DNA of 64,000 nt from Flavobacterium aquidurense. GTDB lineage: Bacteria; Bacteroidota; Bacteroidia; Flavobacteriales; Flavobacteriaceae. Within the stretch, counting starts at the first letter, position 1. Every line of letters begins with the position of its first letter. Position numbers and translations under genes: made by a program. Below the pieces are notes generated by a model. The model saw nothing but the letters and a program-made list of their open reading frames with translations. It had not been told where the DNA came from and ran no database searches. Below are positions 27,713 through 36,428 of the stretch, in pieces. The DNA lies in assembly GCF_001404985.1 (NCBI RefSeq), contig NZ_JRLF01000014.1, positions 1 to 64,000 of the forward strand, read 5' to 3'.

Positions 27713-27742
27713 CAAATTTAAAGCTTTTTTTAGTTTGCACAA
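27713..27742 (-). promoter_or_regulatory. Promoter of tRNA-Gln copy 1
   Basis: TAAATTTG (27720-27713) with TTG (27742-27740) 19 bp upstream. Confidence 0.65.
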
Positions 27743-27757
27743 CTTTATTTTTGAATA

Positions 27758-27785
27758 AAAAAGCCTCTCGATTGAGAGGCTTTTT
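27758..27785 (-). terminator. Terminator of tRNA-Gln copy 2
   Basis: AAAAAGCCTCTC-GATT-GAGAGGCTTTTT, a 12-bp perfect stem between the two tRNA copies. Confidence 0.88.
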
Positions 27786-27788
27786 ATG

Positions 27789-27859
27789 TTGGTCTACAAG
27801 GACTCGAACCTTGAAAGACTGCACCAAAAACAGTTGTGTTACCATTACACCATAGACCA
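27789..27859 (-). tRNA. tRNA-Gln (anticodon TTG), copy 2
   Basis: The same 71-nt tRNA sequence as at 27621-27691, shifted by exactly 168 bp. The flanking terminator and promoter are also duplicated, so each copy is a complete transcription unit. Confidence 0.95.
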
Positions 27860-27879
27860 GCGTTGCTGTTAAGCGAGTG

Positions 27880-27910
27880 CAAATTTAAAGCTTTTTTTAG
27901 TTTGCGCAAA
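27880..27910 (-). promoter_or_regulatory. Promoter of tRNA-Gln copy 2
   Basis: TAAATTTG (27887-27880) with TTTG (27910-27907) 19 bp upstream. The surrounding GCAAATTTAAAGC and the T run are the same as in copy 1. Confidence 0.65.
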
Positions 27911-28009
27911 CTTTTTGATAAAAAAAATTCGTTTTTTTTCATTTTTTATTCTCAGAAACTCACAACATTTTTACAAGTATTTCACAAACAACACATTACT
28001 TGCCATAAA

Positions 28010-28017
28010 TACTTTTG
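28010..28017 (+). promoter_or_regulatory. Possible -7 box upstream of the DUF2723 gene
   Basis: TACTTTTG is an exact TAnnTTTG match 87 nt before the ATG. I see no good -33 element at the right distance. Confidence 0.4.
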
Positions 28018-28104
28018 TAGAATTTTTTGTTAATGCTCTTCTCTTTCAACAAAAAAACATTTTCTTTGTAAGATAGAAAACATACATAATTATAACACCT
28101 AAAT

Positions 28105-31100
28105 ATGGCACAATTCAATTTCAATAAATGGAATACAATTATTGGTTGGTTTGCATTTGCAATCGCTTTAATTACCTATACACTAACCGTTGAACCTACC
28201 ATGAGTTTTTGGGATTGTGGCGAATATATTGCCACAGCAGCTAAACTAGAAGTTGGTCACCCTCCTGGAGCTCCATTATTCCAGATGATGGGCGCATTTT
28301 TTGCTATGTTTGCAATAGATGCACAACACGTAGCTGTTATGGTTAATATGATGTCTGTTTTTTCAAGCGCATTTACTATTTTATTTTTATTCTGGTCTTC
28401 ATCTATGATTTTGAAAAAAATTATAGAACGATTCTCAGAAATTAATCAAAATAATTCAATTGTTATATTAGGAAGTTCTTTTGTTGGAGCTCTTGCTTAT
28501 ACTTTCTCTGACAGCTTCTGGTTTAATGCAGTTGAAGCCGAGGTTTATGCAATGGCTTCTTTATTAATCGCATTGCTTTTCTGGCTGGGTCTTCGTTGGG
28601 AACAAGACATGGACAAACCTAAAGGGAATAAATGGTTATTAGTTATTTCTTTAGTTGTAGGACTTTCATTTGGAGTGCACTTCATGGCTTTATTAACCAT
28701 TCCTTCAATAGGATTCCTTTACTACTTTAAACATTACGAAAAAGTTACAATCAAAAACTTTCTTATTGCCAATGTTGTCGTAATTGGTATTTTACTATTT
28801 ATATTCAAACTGCTATTGCCATTAACAATGGAGGCATTTGCAGATACTGAAGTTTTCATGGTTAACAGCATTGGATTACCATTTAACTCAGGAACTATAT
28901 TTGTGGCGCTACTATTAATTGCATTCTTTTATTTTGGATTAAAATACACCAAACAAAAAGGACTGGTTTTCTATAACACTATAATTCTTTGCATCTTATT
29001 TATCTTTATCGGATTCTCAACCTGGATGATGTTACCTGTTCGTGCTAACGCCAACACGGTAATCAATGAGAACAAACCATCAGATGCTGCAGAGGTTTTA
29101 GCCTATTACAATCGTGAGCAATATGGTGTAAATCCTTTATTTTATGGTCCGCAATACACAGAAGTTTTCTCTGGTCTTGATGCAAAAACACCTTATTTAG
29201 ATAAAAAACCTAACTACGAAAGAGATTATAAAACCGGTAAATATATTATTACCAATAATTTCAAAAACGCAGAACAAAATACTGATGATAATCAAAAAAC
29301 AATTCTGCCTAGAATGTGGAGTACTGAAACAGGACACATTCAGAACTATATCAGTTTTACAAATCCGCCTAAATTTAAAATAAATCCCAACTACGATTAT
29401 GAACAGGATTTAGGTAAATACGGAATTGATGCCAGTCAGTTAAGCGAAGAAGAATACAATAAAGCTACTGCTCAATTGCGTAACGAAGTTGAAAAAACAG
29501 TTTCTGAATTCAGAAAAGCATATGCTCAGAAGCAAATTGACAACGAAGGTTACACAAAATTTTTGAAAAGCTACGGAGATTATTTAATTATCGAAAAACC
29601 TTCAGCTGTAGATAATTTCAGTTTTATGTTCGAATATCAATTTGGATATATGTATTGGAGGTATTTAATGTGGAATTTTGTTGGTCGTCAAAGTGATGTT
29701 CAGGGTAAATATGATAATCTTGACGGGAACTGGATTAGCGGTATCAAAGCTCTTGATTCTTTACACCTTGGTTCTCAGGACAATCTGCCTTCAGACGTTT
29801 TAAACAACAAAGGAAGAAACGTTTATTTCTTCCTGCCTTTTATTCTGGGTCTTATTGGATTAATGTATCATGCCAACAAAGATCTTAAAAGCTTTTACGT
29901 GCTTTTAGCTTTATTTTTATTTACGGGAATTGCCTTAAAGATATATTTGAATGAAAGACCTTTTGAGCCTCGTGAAAGGGATTATGCTCTTGTAGGATCT
30001 TTTTATGTATTTGCAATATGGATAGGATTTGGGGTGTATTCGCTCTACGAAAGCATTCAGAAATATATTGCACCTAAAATTGCAGGACCACTTATTATTG
30101 GAGCAAGTTTATTAGCAGCTCCTGTTTTAATGGCTTCTCAAAACTGGGATGATCACGATAGATCAGGAAAATATACTGCAGTTGCAATGGCAAAAGCATA
30201 TTTAAATTCCTGCGATAAAGATGCTATTTTATTCACTATTGGAGACAACGACACATTCCCATTATGGTATGCTCAGGAAATCGAAGGCATCAGAACAGAT
30301 GTTAAGATTGTAAATACGAGTCTATTTATGACAGATTGGTATATTGACCAAATGAAAGCAAAAGCATACGAATCTGATCCTTTGCCAATATCGTTCACAC
30401 ACGATGAGTATGTTGGAGATAAACTTGATTATGTGGCTCACATACCTAAAATCGAAACTCGTTGGAATATTAATGATTTTATTAGCTTCATCAAAAATCC
30501 AAAATCAACTGTAGGTTTACAAAACGGACAGACAATTCATTTTTATCCAACAAATAAAATCAGAGTTCCTGTTGATAAAAATACAATCATCAAAAACAAA
30601 GTTGTTAATCCTAAGTACAACGATTCTATCGTTCCTTATATGGATATTGACATCAAAGGAAGCGCTATATATAAAAATCGTTTAATGATGCTGGATATAC
30701 TTGCCAATAACAATTGGAAAAGACCAATTTACTTTAGCGGAGGTGCTTTTGACGATGAAGATTATTTATGGCTAAAAGATTATTTGCAACTAGATGGAAT
30801 GGTATACAAATTAGTCCCTGTTAAAAACACTCCTTCAAAAGATGGAGGACCAATGGATATGGGACAAATTGATGCTGATAAAATGTATGATATTGTAATG
30901 AAATGGGATTGGGGAAATAGTAATGGCAACATTTACCATGATCCTGAAACCAGAAGAAACAGCATTACATACCGTACAAATTTATCACGTTTAATGAATC
31001 AACTTATTGCAGAAGGTAAAATTGATAAAGCCAAAAACATTATCAATTTAGCAATAACAAAAATGCCTTTAGATAAATTTGGATACTACTCTTTAGTAGA

Positions 31101-31383
31101 GCCATTTGCCGGAGGATATTACAAAGTTGGAGAAACTGCAAAAGCACATGATTTACTAAACAAGCTGGTTCAGAAATACAAGGAAGAACTAAACTATTAC
31201 GCAACATTAACGCCTGGTGATCAAACTGACCTGGCAATTGATATCATTACAGATATTGAGCGTTACAGAAGCTTATTACAAGTTATGAGAGAGAATAAAG
31301 ATCTTGCATTCTACGAAAAACACAAAGTAACATTTAATACTTATGTAAATGTTTTTGAACGTTTTGGAAGAGAAAAAGAATAA
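28105..31383 (+). CDS. DUF2723 family polytopic membrane protein (putative GT-C type glycosyltransferase)
   Basis: 1092 residues. The N-terminal DUF2723 domain (about 1-330) has roughly eight TM helices. The family signature PTMSFWDCGEYIATAAKLEVG near residue 32 (split here as FWDCGEYIATAAKLEVGHPP) contains the acidic pair seen in GT-C glycosyltransferases. A second TM block lies about 570-680. The long soluble C-terminal part contains NDTFPLWYAQEIEGIRTDV and ends in TPR-like helices (about 950-1090). The family is widespread in Bacteroidota and is thought to transfer sugars to proteins or lipids at the membrane. No substrate is known to me. It is monocistronic, ending in a terminator. Confidence 0.88.
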   Translation: MAQFNFNKWNTIIGWFAFAIALITYTLTVEPTMSFWDCGEYIATAAKLEVGHPPGAPLFQMMGAFFAMFAIDAQHVAVMVNMMSVFSSAFTILFLFWSSSMILKKIIERFSEINQNNSIVILGSSFVGALAYTFSDSFWFNAVEAEVYAMASLLIALLFWLGLRWEQDMDKPKGNKWLLVISLVVGLSFGVHFMALLTIPSIGFLYYFKHYEKVTIKNFLIANVVVIGILLFIFKLLLPLTMEAFADTEVFMVNSIGLPFNSGTIFVALLLIAFFYFGLKYTKQKGLVFYNTIILCILFIFIGFSTWMMLPVRANANTVINENKPSDAAEVLAYYNREQYGVNPLFYGPQYTEVFSGLDAKTPYLDKKPNYERDYKTGKYIITNNFKNAEQNTDDNQKTILPRMWSTETGHIQNYISFTNPPKFKINPNYDYEQDLGKYGIDASQLSEEEYNKATAQLRNEVEKTVSEFRKAYAQKQIDNEGYTKFLKSYGDYLIIEKPSAVDNFSFMFEYQFGYMYWRYLMWNFVGRQSDVQGKYDNLDGNWISGIKALDSLHLGSQDNLPSDVLNNKGRNVYFFLPFILGLIGLMYHANKDLKSFYVLLALFLFTGIALKIYLNERPFEPRERDYALVGSFYVFAIWIGFGVYSLYESIQKYIAPKIAGPLIIGASLLAAPVLMASQNWDDHDRSGKYTAVAMAKAYLNSCDKDAILFTIGDNDTFPLWYAQEIEGIRTDVKIVNTSLFMTDWYIDQMKAKAYESDPLPISFTHDEYVGDKLDYVAHIPKIETRWNINDFISFIKNPKSTVGLQNGQTIHFYPTNKIRVPVDKNTIIKNKVVNPKYNDSIVPYMDIDIKGSAIYKNRLMMLDILANNNWKRPIYFSGGAFDDEDYLWLKDYLQLDGMVYKLVPVKNTPSKDGGPMDMGQIDADKMYDIVMKWDWGNSNGNIYHDPETRRNSITYRTNLSRLMNQLIAEGKIDKAKNIINLAITKMPLDKFGYYSLVEPFAGGYYKVGETAKAHDLLNKLVQKYKEELNYYATLTPGDQTDLAIDIITDIERYRSLLQVMRENKDLAFYEKHKVTFNTYVNVFERFGREKE

Positions 31384-31404
31384 TATACGAAAAACATAGC
31401 AATT

Positions 31405-31446
31405 AAAAAAATGCAGCGCAATTTGATAAATAGCGCTGCATTTTTT
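31405..31446 (+). terminator. Terminator after the DUF2723 gene
   Basis: AAAAAATGCAGCGC and GCGCTGCATTTTTT form a 14-bp stem around a 13-nt loop, followed by T's. Confidence 0.92.
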
Positions 31447-31475
31447 ATTTTTACATATCTGTAAATCAAATCAAA

Positions 31476-32111
31476 ATGAGCTTTTATTGGGTAAAAACTA
31501 ATTCATTCATAAAAAGGGTATTTTCTAAATATTGTTGGGATATTCCAAACAATGAAAAGAAAATATATCTAACCTTTGATGATGGTCCTACTCCGGAGAT
31601 TACAGACTGGGTTTTATCAGAATTGAAAAAGTTTGATGCAAAAGCGACTTTCTTCTGCATAGGAAAAAACATAAAAGCCAACTTATCTTTATTCGAAAAA
31701 TTAATTACCGAAGGGCATTCTATAGGAAACCATACCATGAACCATGTAAATGGATGGAAAAGCAATAACAATGATTATATTGAGAATGTAAAAAACTGCG
31801 CTGCAATTTTAGAAGAAGAAAAAACATGCAACCTTATATTTCGTCCTCCGTACGGGAAGATAAAAAAGGCACAATCTAAAATTCTAAGAAAACTCGGGTA
31901 TAAAATAATTATGTGGGATGTTTTAAGCGCTGATTTTGATCAGACTATTACGCCTGAAAAGTGCCTTGAAAACGTTACTAAAAATGTAAAATCAGGAAGT
32001 GTAATTGTATTTCATGACAGCATTAAAGCTTCACCTAATTTAAAATTTGCTTTACCAAAAACGTTACACTTTTTAAAGGAGAACGGCTATACATTTGATA
32101 TTATTCACTAA
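31476..32111 (+). CDS. Polysaccharide deacetylase (NodB homology domain)
   Basis: 211 residues, nearly all one NodB domain. Visible motifs: TFDDGPTPEI (motif 1, catalytic base and metal Asp, near residue 33), HSIGNHTMNH (motif 2, metal His pair), RPPYGK (motif 3), DVLSADFD (motif 4) and VIVFHDS (motif 5). It is a metal-dependent de-N-acetylase of the carbohydrate esterase 4 family, acting on peptidoglycan or a glycan. There is no obvious signal peptide; the N-terminus is MSFYWVKTNSFIKRVF, so localisation is uncertain. It is convergent with the thioredoxin-like gene, 23 bp apart. Confidence 0.92.
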   Translation: MSFYWVKTNSFIKRVFSKYCWDIPNNEKKIYLTFDDGPTPEITDWVLSELKKFDAKATFFCIGKNIKANLSLFEKLITEGHSIGNHTMNHVNGWKSNNNDYIENVKNCAAILEEEKTCNLIFRPPYGKIKKAQSKILRKLGYKIIMWDVLSADFDQTITPEKCLENVTKNVKSGSVIVFHDSIKASPNLKFALPKTLHFLKENGYTFDIIH

Positions 32112-32134
32112 ACAATATCAACAAAAAGTAGTAT

Positions 32135-32437
32135 TTATAGACTGAATTGTTCCTGAACAATTCCGATAATTGTATTTGCGTCAAGTTCGCCGGATTGTCT
32201 CCAGATCATTTGCCCTTCTTTATAGATCATTAACGTAGGAAGGCCTTTAATACGCAGGGCTTCTGCTAATTCCTGATTTTTATCCACATCTATCTTAATC
32301 ACTTTGGCTTTATCGCCTAGTGCAGCTGCAACATCCTTGATTACAGGATGCATCGATACAGATGATTCATTCCAATCCGTGTAAAAATCAATTAACACTG
32401 GGACCTGAGCATTTATAAGTTCTCCAAATTTTGACAT
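32135..32437 (-). CDS. Thioredoxin-fold protein lacking the active-site cysteines
   Basis: 100 residues of thioredoxin fold. The strand-helix start is VPVLIDFYTDW and the cis-Pro loop is GLPTLMIYKEGQ. Where thioredoxin has WCGPC this protein has WNESS, and there is no cysteine anywhere in the sequence. It cannot be a classical disulfide reductase. It may act as a binding module or chaperone-like fold. I read the nucleotides through the site (32360-32380) and the frame is clean, so this is not a frameshift artefact. It is convergent with the deacetylase and 74 bp downstream of the metallophosphatase gene on the same strand. Confidence 0.88.
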   Translation of the reverse strand: MSKFGELINAQVPVLIDFYTDWNESSVSMHPVIKDVAAALGDKAKVIKIDVDKNQELAEALRIKGLPTLMIYKEGQMIWRQSGELDANTIIGIVQEQFSL

Positions 32438-32511
32438 AAAACCAAAAATTTAATTCTTTTTTATTCTGTTAAAAAGAGATAATTATATACAAATGTAGCA
32501 TTTTTAACGAA

Positions 32512-33747
32512 TTAAGCCACATTGTTCCCTTTTTTTAGTTCAATCACTGTAATTTCGGGCATAATACCCACTCTTCCCGGATAAGCATGAAAACCAAATC
32601 CGCGATTTACATAAACATATCGTCCAACATTTTCATACAATCCCGCCCATTGTTTGTAAATATACTGCGCCAGACTCCATTTAAAATACCCTGGAATTTC
32701 AATTCCAAATTGCATACCATGGGTATGACCGGATAAAGTCAAATGAAAGTTTTTAGGATGATTTTTAATCTCATATTCCCAATGACTCGGATCATGACTC
32801 ATCAATACCTTAAAATCGTCCTGATGCACGTTTTGAGATGCTTTATTTAAATCTCCTGCTTTCTTAAAATTCTGACCCCAGTTTTCCACTCCAATTAAGG
32901 CAATTTTATCATCCCCTTTTTGAATATATGTATGTTCGTTCAGCAAGAGCTCAAAACCTATCTGGCCGTAAAGACTTTTAATTTCCTGAAAGTTCTCCTC
33001 TTTTTGTTTTTCTGAAGGCCACGTAACGTATTCACCATAATCATGGTTTCCTAAAACAGAAAACTTACCATATTTATAGTCTTTTATCCTGTTAAAGGTT
33101 TCTAACCACGGATGCATTTCTTTAGCATGGGTGTTTACAATATCTCCTGTAAACAAAATCATATCTGCTTCCTGCTCATTTATCAAATCAATGGCATAAT
33201 TTATTTTGTCCGGATTATCAAAACTGCCGCTATGAACATCTGAAATCTGAGTGATTTTAAACCCATCAAAAGCATCCGGTAAATCAGGAAAATAGATAGT
33301 TTGCTTAAAAACTTTAAAATTATATTTACCTTCAAAAATTCCGTAGAGCAGCGATAAAAAAGGGACTGCCGCCAAACCTAAAGCCACTTGGCTAATAAAC
33401 TTTCTCCTGTCCGGCATAATATCTTTTCTTGGAACATTATACATGAAATAATTCAGGATACTTGCACCAATTCTAAAAATATCTTCACCAAACATTACAA
33501 GTGTCAAAACTATTTTAGGAACATATACCAATAACATCAAACCCATTGTAAACATGGTTTGTTTGGTTTGCCCAACAGAACGATCAAATTGTGTAAAAGA
33601 ATAGATGATAAAAATTAAAAGCAGCAAACTTATAATTTGGTAACTCACCAAAACCCATCTCAATTTGACTAAAGTACGAAAGGCTTGATAAGAATAGAAC
33701 TCAATAAATAAAAATAGAGCACATAGAATTACAAAACGTAAGATCAT
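32512..33747 (-). CDS. Membrane-anchored metallophosphoesterase
   Basis: 411 residues. The N-terminal 130 residues hold about four TM helices. The calcineurin-type domain follows with all five motifs: QISDVHSG (near 168), LFTGDIVN, LGNHDYGE, VLMSHDPSHW and LSGHTHGMQFG. The architecture matches YaeI/YkuE-like phosphodiesterases. The active site probably faces the outside or the membrane surface. Substrates in the family include lipid-linked pyrophosphates, but this one is not determined. Confidence 0.92.
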   Translation of the reverse strand: MILRFVILCALFLFIEFYSYQAFRTLVKLRWVLVSYQIISLLLLIFIIYSFTQFDRSVGQTKQTMFTMGLMLLVYVPKIVLTLVMFGEDIFRIGASILNYFMYNVPRKDIMPDRRKFISQVALGLAAVPFLSLLYGIFEGKYNFKVFKQTIYFPDLPDAFDGFKITQISDVHSGSFDNPDKINYAIDLINEQEADMILFTGDIVNTHAKEMHPWLETFNRIKDYKYGKFSVLGNHDYGEYVTWPSEKQKEENFQEIKSLYGQIGFELLLNEHTYIQKGDDKIALIGVENWGQNFKKAGDLNKASQNVHQDDFKVLMSHDPSHWEYEIKNHPKNFHLTLSGHTHGMQFGIEIPGYFKWSLAQYIYKQWAGLYENVGRYVYVNRGFGFHAYPGRVGIMPEITVIELKKGNNVA

Positions 33748-33828
33748 TATTTATAGTTTTAAGCAAAGTAACAAAGAATGAATTTTTTATTGCTTTTTAT
33801 TATCAAAATTTTAACTCAAATAAAACAA

Positions 33829-33862
33829 AAAGCTGATAGATTTCTCTACCAGCTTTTTCTCT
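33829..33862 (-). terminator. Terminator after small secreted paralog 1 (GAAA-loop hairpin)
   Basis: On the minus strand AAAAAGCTGGTAGA, loop GAAA, TCTATCAGCTTTTT: a 14-bp stem with one G-T pair. Nearly the same hairpin follows paralog 2 at 36317-36352. Confidence 0.88.
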
Positions 33863-33924
33863 ACCAAATTTTTTAAAACCTTTATAATCCACAACATGGT
33901 TTGTATTATCAAACCTATGCTGTT

Positions 33925-34113
33925 TTATTTTTTAGCTTCAGGCTTAGCTGCTTCTGGTTTTGCTTCGGCTTTTTTAGCTTTTTTATCTGCTTTTTTGTCT
34001 TTCTTAGGAGCTTTAGCTTCTTTTACCGGAGTTGTTTGAGCTGGAGTTGTTTGAGCGTTTACCATTGCAGCTGTTCCTAACACAGCTACTGCTAACATTA
34101 CTAATTTTTTCAT
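33925..34113 (-). CDS. Small secreted Lys/Ala-rich protein, paralog 1
   Basis: 62 residues. A clear signal peptide MKKLVMLAVAVLGTAAMVNA ends before QTTPAQTTPV. The mature ~40 residues are almost only Lys, Ala, Pro and Glu (KKDKKADKKAKKAEAKPEA) and should be intrinsically disordered and strongly basic. The same design is seen in 36429-36611 and 36662-36859. It lies just downstream of the sensor kinase gene but has its own promoter with the TGAAGA repeat, so it is probably under control of the adjacent response regulator. I do not recognise a named family and assign no function. Envelope-stress or cell-surface charge roles are guesses. Confidence 0.8.
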   Translation of the reverse strand: MKKLVMLAVAVLGTAAMVNAQTTPAQTTPVKEAKAPKKDKKADKKAKKAEAKPEAAKPEAKK

Positions 34114-34158
34114 GATTTGAAGTTTTTATGATTATTAATATTTTCATTTATTATACCT

Positions 34159-34194
34159 CAAAGATATATTCGTTAAATGAAGACAAAATGAAGA
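34159..34194 (-). promoter_or_regulatory. Promoter of paralog 1 with direct-repeat operator TGAAGA-N5-TGAAGA
   Basis: On + coordinates: CAAAGATA (34159-34166; -7 TATCTTTG on the minus strand), a 17-bp gap, then CAAAA (34184-34188; -33 TTTTG) lying between two TGAAGA half-sites (34178-34183 and 34189-34194). The half-sites repeat with an 11-bp period, which is typical of OmpR/PhoB-family boxes overlapping the -33/-35 element. The same arrangement occurs at 36902-36937. Confidence 0.75.
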
Positions 34195-34220
34195 TTGGAC
34201 AACTTTGAAAAAATTAACTT

Positions 34221-35558
34221 TTAATTTTGTTTTAACGCTTCAGGAAACAATAACATAAAAGTCGTGCTTTCATTTATTTGCGAAGTAACTTTTATTTCAA
34301 TGTGATGAAAAGAAGCAATACTGGCTGCAATAGCGAGTCCCAGACCCTGCCCTTCCTGATCTGAACTAATTCTCGCAAATCTATTAAATATGTTTTCAAT
34401 TTGAGAAGCATTCATTCCAATTCCGGAATCAGTTATCGAAATAAAGTAATTGTTTTCTAAAAAACCATCTGTCACTTCAATACTCCCTTTTGGTTTATTG
34501 TATTTAATGGCATTGGTAACCAGATTATAAATCAGAATATGAATAAGGGTTTTATTTCCTGTAAAAGTAAAATCATGATTCATTTTATTCAAAAACAGAA
34601 TTTCCCTATCATCAATACGATCTTGTAAATCTTCTTGCAGGTCAGTAATAATGTCATAGAAATTTATATCCTCGTTTGCTTCGTACTGATTGTTTTCGAT
34701 TCTGGAGATCAATAATAAATTATTAATTATTTTTTTCAGCATATCCAACGTTCTTAACGAACCTGCAATTTTATCAAAAGCATTATCATCTAAGGAATCA
34801 TTTTGAAGCAGATTTTCGAACTTATTTTTAAGCAATGCAATTGGCGTAAGCAATTCATGAGAAACATTTGAGATGAATTGTTTTTCTTTTTTGAAAAGTT
34901 CCGCAATACGATCCATCATCTGATTTAATACAAAATCGAGTTCCCTAAAGTCCCTGGACCTTGCTTTTATTGGCGTATGATCGAAAGCTTCAGGTTCATT
35001 GACACGCCTTATTTTGGTATCTATTATTTTATAGAAAGGCTTTAGCAGATATTCTATATAAAAAGTATCTGCGAGAAAAGTTATGAATAATATAACCACA
35101 AATACAATTATAATAAAAAACCTGATTATAAAAGTAAGATCATTTACCTCGCCAAGACTACTTCCTATTTCGAGTTGATAACCTTGATTTTCATAAATAA
35201 AATGATACTGCAGAATTCTGTATTCATTTTCTTCGCCTTCGATAATGCGATATTCATTATTAAAAACAGCTTTTTTTTGATTGGCTTTTACAGGAGATTT
35301 CGAAAGCACCAAAAATTCACTGTGTAGTGTAGAAAACTGCGAATAGGTTTCGGTAGAATCATCTGAGTTTTCTATAAAATCATTAATTTCATTTTTATCT
35401 AAATGCTCAATAAATTTTTGCTTTTTCTCCAGCAATCCATTATTAATATGTCGGTACACAACATCTTCAACCAATATTGGCAACATTAGCCACAACACTA
35501 AGATCACCAACAATCTTGTCAGTGCATTAAAAATAGCCAATTGATGCTTTATCTTCAC
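34221..35558 (-). CDS. Sensor histidine kinase of an OmpR-type two-component system
   Basis: 445 residues. TM1 lies at about 12-34, a periplasmic sensor region at about 35-140 and TM2 at about 145-168. The H box FISNVSHELLTPIALLKNKF has its phospho-acceptor His near residue 234. The ATPase domain has an N box (NLVTNAIKYNKP), a G1 box (DSGIGMNASQIENIFNRF) and a G2 box (GQGLGLAIAASI). All catalytic boxes are intact. It is encoded 9 bp after the response regulator, so the two are cotranscribed. The ligand is unknown. The pair is flanked on both sides by small secreted Lys-rich paralogs. Confidence 0.94.
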   Translation of the reverse strand: MKIKHQLAIFNALTRLLVILVLWLMLPILVEDVVYRHINNGLLEKKQKFIEHLDKNEINDFIENSDDSTETYSQFSTLHSEFLVLSKSPVKANQKKAVFNNEYRIIEGEENEYRILQYHFIYENQGYQLEIGSSLGEVNDLTFIIRFFIIIVFVVILFITFLADTFYIEYLLKPFYKIIDTKIRRVNEPEAFDHTPIKARSRDFRELDFVLNQMMDRIAELFKKEKQFISNVSHELLTPIALLKNKFENLLQNDSLDDNAFDKIAGSLRTLDMLKKIINNLLLISRIENNQYEANEDINFYDIITDLQEDLQDRIDDREILFLNKMNHDFTFTGNKTLIHILIYNLVTNAIKYNKPKGSIEVTDGFLENNYFISITDSGIGMNASQIENIFNRFARISSDQEGQGLGLAIAASIASFHHIEIKVTSQINESTTFMLLFPEALKQN

Positions 35559-35567
35559 AATATTTAT

Positions 35568-36242
35568 TTACTCATTAATACGATAACCAACATTTCTTAC
35601 GGTTTCAAACCAATCTATTGTAGTATGTTTGTCGAGTTTTTTTCGAAGATTCCGCACATGTACATCTATGAAATTTGAATCTGAATTTACCTCCAGAATA
35701 TCTCCCCAGATATGTTCTGTTAATTGTAATCTGGTAATTACCCTGTTTTTATTTAAAACCAAATACTGAAAAATATCAAATTCTTTTTTGGTAAGACTAA
35801 TAGGTATTTCATTATAACTCACTTTATAATCCTGAAGCTGCAATAAAAATCCGTGAATACTTAAACTATTCACTGTAAATCCATGAATCCTGCGAATCAC
35901 AGCAAATAATCTGGCACTAAGTTCTGTCAAGGCAAAAGGTTTTGTCAAATAATCATCTGCACCAAGATGCAAACCATTTATCCTGTCATCTAATTCGCCA
36001 CGTGCAGTGAGTACAATAACCGCCATTTTTGACTTTGTTTTTCGAACCGTTTTTAAAACCTCAAATCCGTCCCCGTCCGGCAAACCAAGATCAAGAAGCA
36101 TGGCGTCATAATCATTACTGCTCACCTCTTCAAGAGCATCACCGCAGTTATGAGCAATCTTACAAACGTAACCTACATTACATAAAAAATCGTAAATCTC
36201 GACAGCAAGTTCCTTATTATCTTCAACAATCAGAATATTCAT
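35568..36242 (-). CDS. Response regulator, OmpR/PhoB family
   Basis: 224 residues. The receiver domain (1-120) has the acidic pocket ED (residues 7-8), the phospho-acceptor Asp in AMLLDLGLPDGDG near residue 52, the Thr in VLTARGELDDR and the Lys in DDYLTKPFA. The C-terminal winged helix (about 130-224) includes LTKKEFDIFQYLVLNKNRVI and the recognition segment VDVHVRNLRKKLD with GYRI at the end. It is the partner of the kinase downstream. By family it should bind direct repeats with about 11-bp spacing, exactly what is found upstream of two neighbouring small genes. Confidence 0.95.
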   Translation of the reverse strand: MNILIVEDNKELAVEIYDFLCNVGYVCKIAHNCGDALEEVSSNDYDAMLLDLGLPDGDGFEVLKTVRKTKSKMAVIVLTARGELDDRINGLHLGADDYLTKPFALTELSARLFAVIRRIHGFTVNSLSIHGFLLQLQDYKVSYNEIPISLTKKEFDIFQYLVLNKNRVITRLQLTEHIWGDILEVNSDSNFIDVHVRNLRKKLDKHTTIDWFETVRNVGYRINE

Positions 36243-36316
36243 AATACAGCATTTAAGCGCAAATAAATTTAAGCAATTCTAAAAAAATTATTACGCATTA
36301 TTAAAAAATTAACGAA

Positions 36317-36352
36317 TCAAAAAAAGCTGATAAATTTCTTTACCAGCTTTTC
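36317..36352 (-). terminator. Terminator after small secreted paralog 2 (GAAA-loop hairpin)
   Basis: On the minus strand GAAAAGCTGGTAAA, loop GAAA, TTTATCAGCTTTTTT. It is homologous to the hairpin after paralog 1 (33829-33862). Confidence 0.88.
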
Positions 36353-36428
36353 CATCTGCATTCTCATAATCATTACTTCTGTTTTGCCTCCTTTACAATT
36401 CTTTGAAAGCAAAACAAAAACAATTTTA

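Larger units (their letters stand above)
27590..27910. repeat. Tandem duplication, unit 168 bp, each unit with terminator, tRNA-Gln and promoter
   Basis: Corresponding landmarks (hairpin, tRNA 3' end, tRNA 5' end, -7 box) are offset by 167-168 bp. The tRNA parts are identical. The spacers differ by a few bases, for example GTTTGCACAACTT against GTTTGCGCAAACTT. Confidence 0.9.

Noticed and set aside
27836..28033. 65-codon open frame over the tRNA promoter region
   Set aside because: It covers tRNA-Gln copy 2 and its upstream region, with no protein-like character.
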